Source: Aphis gossypii (Eukaryota; Arthropoda; Insecta; Hemiptera; Aphididae). From it: 64,000 nucleotides of DNA. The position numbers and the translations under genes were made by a program. The notes under the pieces were generated by a model. It did not search any database, was not told where the DNA came from, and was given only the letters and a program-made list of their open reading frames with translations. How positions within the stretch are numbered: position 1 is the first letter of the stretch; the number at the start of each line of letters is the position of its first letter. Shown piece after piece: positions 49,041 through 61,439 of this stretch. The stretch covers positions 82,995,260-83,059,259 of the forward strand of contig NC_065530.1 of assembly GCF_020184175.1 (NCBI RefSeq), in the 5' to 3' direction.

Positions 49041-51566
49041 GATGACCTTTCGATTGTGTCTGGTCGTCGACAACGATTTTTTTTTTTAATACATATTATT
49101 ATTATTATATTCGCGAAGACGCGAGTTTTATTTACACCAAATTTCTCTACACTGCGATTTATACCCTCCCTCGCCTAATGGTGAAGATTTTTAGCTTTTA
49201 TTTACCAGTATTAAGTATATAATATATATTCACTACTTGTAACAATATACAATAAATACTTTATTCAGTGTAAAGTATTTTTGTATTTCTTTTTTTTTTT
49301 TTACACAAAACGCACCCGCCGTCTACCGCAATGGGGATTTTTTTTTTTATATTTATACATACAACTCTAACAGTCTAACTACGCCAATAACGCTGCAATG
49401 TGACGACGAAGATAAATCGTTGGTTTTTTTTTCGTTTAGTTTTCGACGACAATAATATAATTAGCATTGTCCATATCATTATACATAAAAAAAAAACGAC
49501 TACGATAAATAAAATCGAAAATCTGATCGCCGTTTTTTACACGTTATATACTTTATAGGTATACAATACATGTTGGGTATTCACACATATTATTATTAGG
49601 TGTGTATATAAACGCGTTTATATTGATAAATTATCCTGTCGTTATAATTATACATACCTATACACGTGTGTAAATATTATTGAGGTGTAGAGTTGTTTAA
49701 CCTGCCTGCAAGTCGTATAATATATTGCAGTACTGCTTTATTAAACTGTATACGATATGTATTTCGATTTGTATTATTAATTATTTTAAGATGAAATATT
49801 TTTATTGCGAGTTCAAAAATTTAATCTTCAACGTAAATTATCCGGATAGGACGTAAATAGTCGAGCAATGTTGCACACCAGTAACTTTTTGTACCACCTA
49901 GCTAAACAACAACAATGATCACATATTAATACTTACGTCCTAAGTAGGTAATACGAATGTATAACTGTCTATAGTACTGTACATTATGATACACAATATT
50001 TATATAGGAATATACGTACGATACAACTCAAACGAGTGAACAATTGACTTACACTCGCACGTTGATAAAAAAAAAAAAAAAAAAACTAAAAACAGTACCT
50101 AAACAATCAGTTTCCGATGGAGTTTGTGCCGTTTAGCGTTATCTTCCAATCCATCTGTCCACGAAACCGAGTAAAGACGATAGGTTTATTTTTTCTTTAC
50201 TTTATGAGTAAATAATAAAAAAAAAAAATGATGTCGGGGTGTCGTGTAGGTAACTCTTCGGCTTCGTAAAACTTGTTTTTGTTTAAAAATGATGACGATG
50301 ATGTCGCATACAATATATATGCCCATATATTTATATATAATAGTTGTTGACTGTTATACAGTGAACAATATGTTTAGAAAGAGAACGGATCTGTAAAAGG
50401 ATAAAAAAATAGAATATTTTTTTTTTTTTTTAAGAAAAAACAATGTATTAGGAAAAGTACCGACTACAATATCACAAAAAAAACATAATAGAATAATTTA
50501 AATTTAAAAGCTATAACAATGGTTTTTTTTTATATTCCAATTAATTACAAAATAAAATAATATCGCGTACCGCTATAAATATAATTATATATATCGTACA
50601 AATATAATGTACAAACCGCTAAATATACACTAAAATGGAAAACAATATATAATATGCGATGCTGCACGAGAAGAGATAATAATATTATTACATAGTAGTT
50701 TTTGCCATACATTCCGTCTAGTTTGTGTGTATATATTTATAATATATTATATACGTTTAAAAAAAAAAATCGTAGTTTACGAGAAAAATAAAAACAAGAT
50801 GAAAGGAAATAAATTAAAATAATAAAACGTAATGTCATATATATAGAAAGGAACGTCAACAATCGATTCACCTCGCACGAGAAAAAAAAATAATAGGCAG
50901 GTAATGACAGTATTACAATTTATATCGTGTACCTCGTGTCCCCGCGGCAAACGTTAAAGATTGTCCAGTCGTCTTAAACCGGACAGACTCGGGTACGCCT
51001 GTCCTCTACATAATAATATGATATAATATATATATAAATATATTATTACACCACCCACGGTATATATAGGTACGTATATAAGACTTAGTGTACACACACA
51101 CACGAACATACCACAACGCGCATATGTCTTGCAGTGTATAATATTTAAAATACAATTTCTCACTGAGATATATAAATGAAAACGACAAAGTCTCTGTACT
51201 TCACGAGCCCCATCTCACCCCTCAAAAAACCCCGAATTTTTTCAAGAAATACGATCCGTATATAATACCAAATTTTAATAAATAAGTTCACTAATTCGTG
51301 TACATCAAAATCGCGTTGTTATTTAGATATATATATATAATAATTATTATTTCTTCGTCGTAAATACGTATATATATTATAAGTGTATATAATTATTTTG
51401 TTTATAATTGTTATTTATTTATTTTTTTTTTGTTTTTCAACAGTAGTATAACATTACTTTTTTTTTTTTATTGTCCGCACAATGTCTTATACATGCCGTT
51501 TTCTATATCATATCATATGCGTTTTTACTTTATATTTTCATTAATATATATATATATATAATATAA

Positions 51567-51572
51567 TTTATT
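51567..51572 (-). terminator. Candidate poly(A) signal
   Basis: Minus-strand AATAAA 160 bases after the Iroquois stop codon. A second AATAAA lies closer at 51653-51658. In A+T-rich DNA such hexamers are frequent, and no G/T-rich downstream element singles this one out. Confidence 0.25.
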
Positions 51573-51652
51573 CATCGTAATAATATAATAATATAATGTT
51601 ATGTACAAATTTTACTTTTAAATATTATCGTTAATATGTACAAAATAAAATG

Positions 51653-51658
51653 TTTATT
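51653..51658 (-). terminator. Candidate proximal poly(A) signal
   Basis: Minus-strand AATAAA about 73 bases after the stop codon of the Iroquois C-terminal exon. It would give a very short 3' untranslated region; Iroquois transcripts usually have longer ones, so a more distal signal may be used. Confidence 0.25.
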
Positions 51659-51731
51659 TATGTATATTTTTTTTTTGTTTTATCTTTGGATTTACGTGTG
51701 TGTGTCGTCGAGCTATATCCGCTTTTGCCCG

Positions 51732-52549
51732 TCAAGCCCGTTCGGCGTGCTGGACGGCCACGACGGATTCGGCGTCGGACGAGGACGAGGCGGGCGACGG
51801 TTCGGCGACCGCCGCGGCCGCCGAGTGCAGCTGCTGTTGTTGCTGCTGCTGCTGCTGGTGATGATGGTGCAGATGGTGCTGGTGGGCCGCCGACGGTTGG
51901 AACACCAGTCCGCCGCCGCCGCCGCCGAAAGCGCGCGCGTGATAGGCCGCGGCCGCGGGATCTTCGTAGAACGACCGGTACAGCTGCTCGTGGCGCGCGT
52001 AACCGGCCGGCAACGACGGTACGGGCACGGCGGGCGGCCGCCGGTGGCCGGACGCCGCTCCGCCGACGGACGGCGGCGACAGTTGCTGGTGGTGCGGCGA
52101 CTGCGGAGGCGGCGGGGTGGACGGGGCGGCCGTCTCGACCGCGGCCGCGACCGTCGCGGTGGTCGTCGTGTCCTTGCTGGCCATGTCGGCCAGCGACCAG
52201 ATGCGCGGCTTCGGGGCGCTGCTCTGCGACGGCAGCAACACGCCGCCCACGCCGCCGGTGGCCGGAGGCGACACGGACGCGAACCGGTGATGCGGCGGCG
52301 CGGCCGACGGATGGTGGTGGTGATGGTGGTGGCCGAGGTGCGACGGCGGCGGATGGTGCGGCGCGCCGGGATAGTGGCCGTGGTGGTACGGCGGCGGGTG
52401 GTGCAGGAAGTGCGGCGGCGGCGGCCGTTCGAACAGCTCCGGCGAGTCCGGTCCGCTGTCGGCCCGCGATTCGCTCCACTCGCTGCCCGTGTGATTGGCG
52501 CCCGGACGGTCGCCGTCTTCGCTCGAACCCGTGCCCGAGTCTTTACAAT
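51732..52549 (-). CDS. mirr: Iroquois-class homeobox protein, C-terminal exon with IRO box
   Basis: This last coding exon encodes 271 complete residues and a TGA stop at 51732-51734. It starts after a minus-strand acceptor CGACAG|ATTGTAAAG. Its first two bases complete the codon begun in the homeobox exon, restoring the frame. The start DCKDSGTGSSEDGDRP is acidic and Ser-rich. Then come Pro/His-rich runs (seven His near residues 74-80), the Iroquois box KPRIWSLADMA (residues 114-124; 52179-52211), Ala/Pro/Gly-rich spacers, a nine-Gln run near 232-240 and a Ser/Asp-rich tail. The IRO box is diagnostic of Iroquois transcription factors. G+C is extreme compared with the surroundings, and several other frames are open as a result. 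The protein acts in the nucleus as a DNA-binding regulator. Class is certain; paralogue (mirr rather than ara/caup) is likely. Confidence 0.93.
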
Positions 52550-55500
52550 CTGTCGACACAAAACGGAACAATTTAATATAATATTTTACTATTTACTTTT
52601 TTTTACTACGTATGATTTAAAGAGAGTTTTAAATTTAGTTAGAGATATCCGAGTTTAGCTCGAGCTAAAGTGGTAGGTAGATTTTTAAGCTAATATACGT
52701 GTATTTAATTGATATAACACCGTTTTTACATTTTGACATCCAAATCCAAACATTATTGACTTTAGATTATCCCCAGTTAATTCCTCCGGGGTTAAACGTC
52801 CACAACAACCATTATAATAATATATTAGAATACTATATATATAGTAGTAAACCCGAAAATATGTTATTTCTGTATTATCCCCTTTAAGCACTTGTTGCGC
52901 ACGAGCAGTTCCAAAGCTTGTCTAAGCTAGTTATTTTCGTCGAACAGCGGTAACATTTATCATTATACAGAAACACATCGGCTATAATTCGCACGTTGAC
53001 CTTAAAGAATACTATATAATTTATATAATAAGAACACATACACCGTCGATTTACACATTATACATAATATTATGTGTAGGTACACGCTGCCGATTGGCAA
53101 TATTATAAAATATATGCAACCGACGAACGTTAATATTCTCATTATCAACTCTAGCGCTTAAACACTAAATTATTATGTATAGGTACACGGTAGTTTTGCA
53201 CATTAAAACGTCGTCGCCGGCGCCAAACCGATAATAACTATCCCGCAGTATGGAAAATATACATATATTATTATAGGTATAATATTATAAGCACAGACGC
53301 CGACCGTGTTATCTCGGCGCGTACAACTGCAGCGGACCGCGAGATTGTTAGCAGTAAGTCGTTTGCTCCTTACTTCGCGATTTGTTTTCAAAGCGCACGC
53401 GGCGCGAAAATCGTTTTATAAAATATATTACCACACCGTCCGCGCCCGTCTTGTACGTACACATTTATTATGCTCGGTTTGTACGTGTTATAATGATGAT
53501 GATGTACTATATATTATAATATTATTATTTTGCTACCGACGGAACGCGGCGTATATACCGTGCGGTTTTATAGTTTCCGTTTATTCGAAATGTGCACAAA
53601 AATATAAATGATAACGAAAACGAACCGCTGAACCGCGTGAAAAAAATCCGTCGACAGACCGCGTCGTAAGACCATGAAAACAATCGTTTTGTCTGCAGAG
53701 TCTCGAATACTTTATTCACTTACGACGATGATGTATGTATGTTATAAACAAAATAATACGCAACGTGAACCACGACATCTAGATTACGGCCCAGGAGAGA
53801 GGACGTTATTTGTTGCCAAATAATGAAACACGTATGAAAATCATACACAGTATTCTGTGCTTCGAAAAACAAATGCGTATAATATATTATATTATACCCG
53901 TCGGGATGTATCGATAAATTATATATTTTGAGTATATAACGCTGTACTTTTGGAAAATGAATCCAAAAACGCTTTGCGCTAGAAAATTAGTCAACGATAC
54001 TTGAAATATCTATTTACGCTACAGTTGTATATTTATGATAATTGCATTATTGTACGGTTCTAGAACCGCAGAATTTAAAAAAAAAATAATTTTAAACGGA
54101 ATAAAACAAATTATTAAATAATTAACTCATTCGCCACGCTATACCCACCGTTTACCTTATTAATATTTTTTTCGCTTATACGCATTATATACTTTATTCA
54201 TATTATCACGAATATACGCTCCAATACACCCCAGTATATACACCTACCCATATATAATATAAATATAACTCAAATTTCATGTCACCAATCGGAGTGACGA
54301 AAACATCACGGAAAAGGTTTGTGTTATGGACATGAGTGTTATATGTTTATACAACATAATACTTGTCAACAGTTCGATTACGGAATTTTGGCGGTTATAA
54401 TATATATAATAATATTACACACATAATATTGTACTGCCGTATCCGGTTTCGACGCTGTAGTTTTATAATTAGTACAAGACTGATCAGCGGCGTGTCGCAG
54501 GAAATTTCCGTCAGCGAAACGATAATAATAATGTATAATATTTATTTGTTTTTTTTTTTTTTTGTCAGCACCGATATACACATACACAAACACACACGTG
54601 TCGTATAAAATTTACTGTGCGCGGGGGAGGGTGTCTGGCGATGAGAAAAATGTATAATGCAATGTGTGTGTGTAAAAGCCTTCCGACGTGACATAATGGT
54701 ATTATAATATATTAATATTATTTTATATAGGACACGCCAACGGAAAACCGAACGAGATATTATATGGACCGTGTTATTGGCTTTGGATATTATTATTGTC
54801 ATTACGACGGGCACGTGACTAGTGTTCGGCTCCGGAAATTTACGACCACCGAAATAGGGGAAATAAAAAAAAGGAGCAACTACAGTTGACGGCGAAGGGA
54901 GGCGCTTCGAAACGGTCATTGGAACTGACAGGGCGCGTGATTCGGTTCTCGCGCGGCGTACTACCGCCGTGTTCGGGCAATAATAATAATACAGCAATTG
55001 AGTACGAGCCCTCGACGTGTATATGTTTTGTACTTAGGTTTGGTTAAAAAGTAAATCGTTAGAATAAACTATAAAGTATTATATTATACGGGGAAAGGGG
55101 AACAGATTGATAGCGTATATAATAATTCGTATTAATCGACCCGGCGAATTAGATTCGAAAATCAGAGTACATATTATATATTATATTATATAGTAGGTAT
55201 TATGTACTTAATACGCTCACATGCATCTGCAGACAGTTGCAGTATAGTATACAATAAAGATTAATTTTTTACGGTCATACGACAATATATATTATGATGT
55301 ATTATACGTTTAAATTTAAGGGGGTCGATTCGAACTATAGAAATACAGTAAATATATGCATTTACCTTATGATTTCGTCAGTCTGCGAGAATAATTTTTA
55401 TTGTAATTAACGAAAATGTATAAAACAATATAACTCTAGATAGACCTTTTTAATAAAACATTTTTTTATATGCATCCAACGATTATTGATTTTTATTTTA

Positions 55501-56387
55501 ATAAATAAATCCACATACTTGGAAGAGTCCACAGCATAAGATTAAACTATATTATACCAAATATATATATTTATAAATAGCAAAAGGGTGATGCAATTAA
55601 TAATGCACAAATGGAAATTTAGATAGAACTCCGCAAAATGCGATTATAGCGATAGTGACAATGTAATCAATGCAGTAAATCGTATAAGACTGCCCGATGT
55701 GAAAATAATATAATGTCAATCTAGTAACTTTATCGGATCGAGTTTTAAATTTAAATAATTTTAATTTTATAATTTATTTATAAATGTGTTATCTACATAT
55801 ATAATACTATTATATCCCAACGTAATTTATGTATAAATGTTCTAACTTATAATTATTTATAAGTTAAAGTTATGTACATTATATACCTAAACAGGCGAGT
55901 ACAAATTTTTGTGTGGGAGGAGTTTAGTACTTTATACAAAAATTAATTTAATTTCAGTGATAAAATCATGTTTTCTTAAATTATATTCTAGTAATAAAGG
56001 AAAAATTTCATTTATATATTATATATTAAGTCATAAAGACAGAAACCAAACCATATTACCCTCACCCTCGTGACCTAAATATAGTATTTATATAATTCAC
56101 ATTTCTGAGATGGAACAACAACACAATATAAGTGTAAATTTAATTTTATAATTCTTGAGAAAACATTTTAATTATACAGATTGTAATATTAGGGCCATAA
56201 TAGGAAATAGCTGCCTAGTAATAATGAATGGACATTTTTAAAATATAATGCAATTCAGTCTGGTTTAAGTCTGAACTAATGGTTTTTGTAAAAAAAAGAA
56301 ATTTACCATACTACAGTTAAAAAAAAAAAAAATTGAAAAATACTTAGGTATGTATAAGCATGTTAAGTATAGATAATTAATATTTAC
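52550..56387 (-). other. Intron between homeobox and C-terminal exons
   Basis: 3838 bp with donor CTCG|GTAAAT and acceptor CGACAG|AT. The intron interrupts a codon after its first base. Most of it is A+T-rich. Two G+C-richer blocks, 53290-53760 and 54600-54980, carry CG-rich DNA, including GGCACGTGACTAG (a CACGTG E-box) at about 54810. No additional in-frame exon with usable splice sites is evident, and direct joining already restores the frame. The richer blocks are candidate intronic enhancers. Confidence 0.75.
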
Positions 56388-56680
56388 CGAGATCTTTCGG
56401 GTCGGGGCTCTTTCGGTCATCCTCATTGTTGTTGTCTTCGTCTTCGACCCTATTTCTAGGCTCCCAAGTCATCTTATTCTCTTTTTTCAACCGTCTTCGG
56501 GCATTAGCAAACCACGTGCTCACCTGCGTGAGCGTCATTTTGGTGATGATGGCTAACATTATCTTTTCGCCCTTGGTCGGGTACGGGTTTTTCTTGTGCT
56601 CGTTAAGCCAAGCCTTCAGCGTGCTAGTTGTCTCTCGCGTAGCGTTTTTCCGCCTGGCTCCATTCAGGTCCATGCCGTAC
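56388..56680 (-). CDS. mirr: Iroquois-class homeobox exon (complete TALE homeodomain)
   Basis: The acceptor is CGTTTTAG|GTACGGCATG and the donor is CTCG|GTAAAT. The exon encodes YGMDLNG followed by a 63-residue homeodomain (56470-56658): it starts ARRKNATRETTSTLKAWLNE, has the TALE loop insertion around PYP (residues 25-27), and carries the recognition helix VSTWFANARRRL with the invariant WF.N.R pattern. The acidic EPRNRVEDEDNNNEDD then leads to the next exon. These proteins bind DNA and pattern dorsal body, eye, notum and embryonic segments in insects. The ATG at 56673 is internal, not the start: Iroquois proteins have a long N-terminal region, and a splice acceptor precedes it. TTSTLKAW and the EPRNRVEDED tail match my recollection of insect mirror better than araucan/caupolican. 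Class certain, paralogue about 65%. Confidence 0.96.
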
Positions 56681-56935
56681 CTAAAACGAAACGAAAAACT
56701 CTATATAAATAAATAATTCGACATAAGAATTTACTAACATTATATTATGAGCGGGCAGGACAAAACGAAAATATTATATAACTATGTCAAAGTCTATAAC
56801 GCGACACTGCAGGATGATTATAAATAATTTAAATTATTTTTTTTTTCATTATTATCAACGACATAAGCTAGCCGCTAGGTATATGCCGAGTGGGTTTGAT
56901 ATAGACACTATATATATGTACGAGGGAAATCGCAC

Positions 56936-56953
56936 AAATTGTTTAAACAATTT
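56936..56953. promoter_or_regulatory. Perfect 18-bp palindrome with forkhead-like core
   Basis: AAATTGTTTAAACAATTT equals its own reverse complement over all 18 positions. Its arms TTGTTTAAACAA resemble forkhead (FOX) sites, which typically contain TGTTTA/TAAACA. It lies about 255 bp upstream of the homeobox exon, at the edge of a G+C-richer block. The symmetry is visible; any binding is inference. Confidence 0.45.
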
Positions 56954-57119
56954 CGTCGTCGTTTTGCGCGGCCGGATTTAATGCGGAAGCCATCACGAGA
57001 GAAAAAAACTGCCGGGGCGATTTCACGCGGTTAAACTTTTCGCGGAAAGAGAGCGAGGGAAAAAATCAGGGATAACTCCCCGGGCCGGGCTTGGATCTGC
57101 CAATCGGATAGGATGGCGG

Positions 57120-57480
57120 TGGGGTGTAAATGTTTTTTAACTTATGCAGATTTTTTTTTTACCCGCCGCCGACGGCGATCCTTTTTATTAATTCCAATTA
57201 AGCGCCGCCCTCCGTTTAATGGAATTTGAATAACTCTCATCGTTTCCCTCTTCGCGACCAGCAGCAGCGTTACTACACACCCGCCCACGATGCTACCGAC
57301 CTGAACACCACGACTTTTCTTCACCACCCGTTCTATATACTCTATACTCACACACACATACACAAACACATACATCTATATATATATATACAGCGTCTCC
57401 GTTAATCACGATTCCGATTCTTCAGGCGAAATATCCAATTAACGTCTCGACGAACTAATGGATTTTTATTTAGAGCCATC
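57120..57480. promoter_or_regulatory. Candidate intronic enhancer with clustered homeodomain cores
   Basis: Within a block of raised G+C, several ATTA/TAAT cores cluster: TTATTAATTCCAATTAAGCG, CGTTTAATGGAA, CCGTTAATCACG, CCAATTAACG and ACTAATGGATTT. GGATTTTTATTTAG provides a Hox/Caudal-like site. Such clustering in an intron of a developmental regulator fits an enhancer, but A+T-rich cores also arise by chance. Confidence 0.35.
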
Positions 57481-60400
57481 TCTACTTGTCACGGCGTTAA
57501 AACCCGATTTACATTTTTTTCCTTTTTATTTTTTTATTTTAAATCCACTCAGTTTTTATTATTGTCAACCTGCAGCAGGGGTTTAGGGTCATGGAGACGG
57601 CGGAATAAATTTGATTTGGAATATATTTTGAAACTCGTTTAAGTTTTTCAGAACGGAAATAAACTGATTTTTTCACGCCAGCACCGGCGACATATAGATA
57701 TTATAATAGATATACTATATAATATATACAGTATACATATATAAATATATAGGTAACTAAAGGCGTAGTTATAAACTCATTATAAGTGTATAATCTGTCT
57801 TTGTGTTATTTTTCGAATTGCATCCGTAGCCTAACTTAACCCTGATATTTGCCAACAAATTTTTTTTAGGATTTAATAACTACGAGGACACGAGGTGATC
57901 GAAAAATCCCGTTTTTGCCAAACAACAAAAATATAATATTATAATACACCCGTAAAACATAATATCAAATTATGTAAATTGTAATTTAAGTATATACGTG
58001 TATAAACCTAAAAAGTAGTATTTAAAAAAAAATAAATCTAAAAACAAGATCATGTATATATTATTATGTATAGGTATAATATGTACCTACTTAGCGGGTC
58101 ACTTATAGTGGAGCGGAAGTGCTCCTTAAATACCGATACTCCTATATCATATTTTACATTATTATAGGTGCTACAAGATATATGTACGCAGCATATAAAC
58201 GCATGCGGATATAAATAGGTTGTGACATTATGAACACACGAACAATCGACCAAGCGGCATAATGATGGTGTGCATCATATAGGTACTATATGCATCTAAA
58301 TTCTCTAACCATCACGGGCCAGGTGTTAGCAGATGGTATATGATGTCGACGGTTGCGTGCGTGTATTTACAGGCGTAGTAGCTCGGGTATCTCGAGTCGT
58401 GTGCGCATAATTTTCCATCAGTTTTAGGCCGGTTAAATCAGTTTAAAGTTTTGTCTGAATTAGATGTATATAATATTTTAAATGAGAGCGGATGATCATA
58501 TATGTACAGGTACGTAGGTCGTGTCGATTAAGACGATAAACGATGTATACGATTGTCGCGGACGACGATAATATTCTCCGCGAAACTGTTGTAACGAAAT
58601 ATAACCGATGTACCTACACGTTATATAATAATATAATACTCCGTTGTAGGTATACATATTATATGCCTACACTTATTTTAATATTTATTTTAGTATGATG
58701 TTTATCGTGCCCGCAACGACCACATCTGCAATATGATATTATATAATCATATAATATATATGTAAGTACAATATTATGTACTTAATATATAAAATCGCAG
58801 TATATAGGTACGATGATCGACTTACATACAACTTTTTTTTTTATTTCCGCACCGCGGTAATTGATAATGCCATTCTAACGCGCGCACTAGTTTTACTACG
58901 GTATTAAAACCCTGACCTACAATATTCTATATTTATATGTATATATATAAACTTTATGGTCTTTATGAGTTAGATATATACCAAACTGAAGTATCTATAG
59001 GCACGATAGAAAATATTAAGTAAATATACAACTATTGCAGAAAATAATGACTTAAAGTATTTTTTAATAAAGAGTAAAATCATAAAAACATAAGACATCG
59101 TGGGTTATTAGCCTATATTTAAAATATAAGTAGAGGTTATTCGAAATGCAAAAATACATTATTTAAAGTTATTTATATTTTATGGCTTAAATTTATGGTA
59201 TAAAAAAATTGATGGATTGATTCACTGTTTTTCCATGCATACGCATAATCGCACGTAGAAGCAAAAAATAAACGATTAACTGTATAATAATCACTAAAAT
59301 ATTATCTAAAACAAAGTTTTAAAAAAACTTAAGTTTAAACGTTAAATATAATTTTAAAGATATAATCATATAATATATGATACTTAATGTCACGTTTAAA
59401 ATTGCATCTATACCGAACGAAATCAGAAATATCATATTAGTCTTATTTTGTGTCCTATAGAAATGCTTTTATATAGACGAAATCTGAAAAACCGTACTCG
59501 ATGTGTTCAACGACCTTGGTCAATGCGTTTTAAATTCTGAAAGGTCGACTTTATAGATATGTAACCGGGTTTTAACACGCGTTATAATTAAATATAAGCA
59601 TTATAATAAAATGCCGAGATAGTACCGATATATCTGCAAACATGGGAGATTTCGATACCGAGTTCACTAACCTGTACATGGAATATAATAATAATATACT
59701 TTGTGTAATTGTGTATACCCTATATATATCAGTATATCGATGAGGGCAATTTATTGTTTACATTTTTACAGCGGTTCGGCGATTTTATTATATTATGTGT
59801 TCGTACGAATTTTCCACTCAGATTAGGCACATAACTTGTATTACTTATAGTATATAATATGATAACGCTACCTTTACATACGATATTATTATAATGTTCG
59901 GAGCTATATCTGCTCGAACTAGCGATTAATCCAAGCCGAATCACAATTAAAAGTCTAATATTAAGAATAATCGTGTAGGTATTGTTCGTGAAAAATTTAA
60001 TGGTCAGCGGACATCCTATACATATTATTATACATATAGCACTAATGTGCACAGCAATAGCCAATAATATATAATAACAACATGAACCGTAAATAACGCA
60101 GCAGGTACCTAACCTATGTCTAAATAATTGCGGTAACAGATAACCGCAACATTCGACATAACGTCTTTAAGACACAAATAAAACTCGTAAACGTATACAC
60201 GATGAGAACACGACAATAAAACGAACCGAGCGTTTATAACATTATACGTGTAATAATATAACAATAATCCCCGAAGTCGAACAAACCATACAAATCGAGA
60301 ATGCAAAACGAATATTGTACATAAAACTAAATGTTAAAACATATTCACGAGTGAGTGTATAATTAAATCTTATAATTTTTTATAGTTTCTACAATGTATA

Positions 60401-61439
60401 CATAAATTTCAGTGGGTAATATTAGTACGTTTATATTACGTATTTCAGAGAGAATTGGAAAATTGAATTCATAGTACAGCGGTGGTCGTAAAAACAGTAA
60501 AAAAATTTAGGTATAGCTAAGTAAAAAAAAAACTACTTGAAAACTAATGTTTTTATTAGCGGGTTGCCATTTTGTTGTCGCTTAATGAAATTATAATAGT
60601 TTTGCGGTACAAAAATATACAATGATCGTAATAATAAATATAAAACGCCATACTCGCGTTTGTGATTTAATGGGGAGATAGGACTTGCTAAATAATATAT
60701 TATATTAATGTTGTATATCAGTATAATATAGTACCCGCATGATGTTTTGTTCTTTTGACTGCGGTCTAGATAAACGTAATAATAATACATTATATAATTG
60801 ATATATGTATTTATCATTCGTATACATGGAAATATTGGAATAAGCACAATGACAGTCGACCACAATAATTGCTGAATTTTATTGGATATTATTGTTTATT
60901 GTAATTAATATATATTTTTAAGATAAAATGTACAGTAAACATCAAGTCGTATGACGAATGTATACGAGTATAATATATACTAGTGTAGTAGGTATATAGT
61001 ACATGATAATATAGGCAATAAGACAATGTTCACAGTGGTTGGAAGTAGCGAGATCGCTTACGGTTTCGTTTAAAATGTTCCTATAAAAGGTCTTTACAAT
61101 TATTTGTTTTTTAACTAAATAAAAATAATAACGTATAGGTACACATTTATACATAGAAACGTTCTACATAAATTTGCATAAAAGTGATGTTGGATCGAAC
61201 ATTTTATTAATTGTTATATGATGCAAAAGTAGTATTATTTAGTAAAGTAACTCTCAACCAATGTATTATTACATACACGTATATTTGGAACAATGATGGG
61301 CGAGTAAAATATATAATACAGATGAGGTTATGTGCGGTGCAGTGGTGCAGTTATGGTGAAGTAATATTATCATGGTTACCGGCCAACCGCAGTCGAATAT
61401 ATTGCGAGCGGTAAAGAGGGTCGAGCGAATATAATATAT

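Larger units (their letters stand above)
49041..51731. other. 3' flank and probable 3' untranslated region of the Iroquois gene
   Basis: Very A+T-rich, with long homopolymers: 19 A at 50067-50085, 15 T at 50417-50431 and further T-runs near 49079-49086 and 49289-49302. Read on the minus strand this follows the Iroquois stop codon, so part of it should be 3' untranslated sequence. Several minus-strand AATAAA signals occur and the true end cannot be chosen. A slightly G+C-richer patch at 50925-51005 is the only contrast. Confidence 0.45.

Noticed and set aside
51636..52658. Long open frames (over 270 codons) on the plus strand and in other minus frames across the Iroquois C-terminal exon
   Set aside because: They are Arg/Ala/Gly/Pro-rich shadows of a G+C-rich exon whose correct frame carries the IRO box and matches the homeobox exon in splice phase.
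55318..55340. GGTCGATTCGAACTATAG as a possible tRNA T-arm
   Set aside because: The bases flanking the loop do not pair into a 5-bp stem, and no D-arm, anticodon arm or acceptor stem is found nearby.
56377..56673. ATG at 56673 as the start codon of the homeobox protein
   Set aside because: It lies seven bases after a consensus splice acceptor, within the conserved YGMDLNG motif, and Iroquois proteins have a long N-terminal region before the homeodomain.
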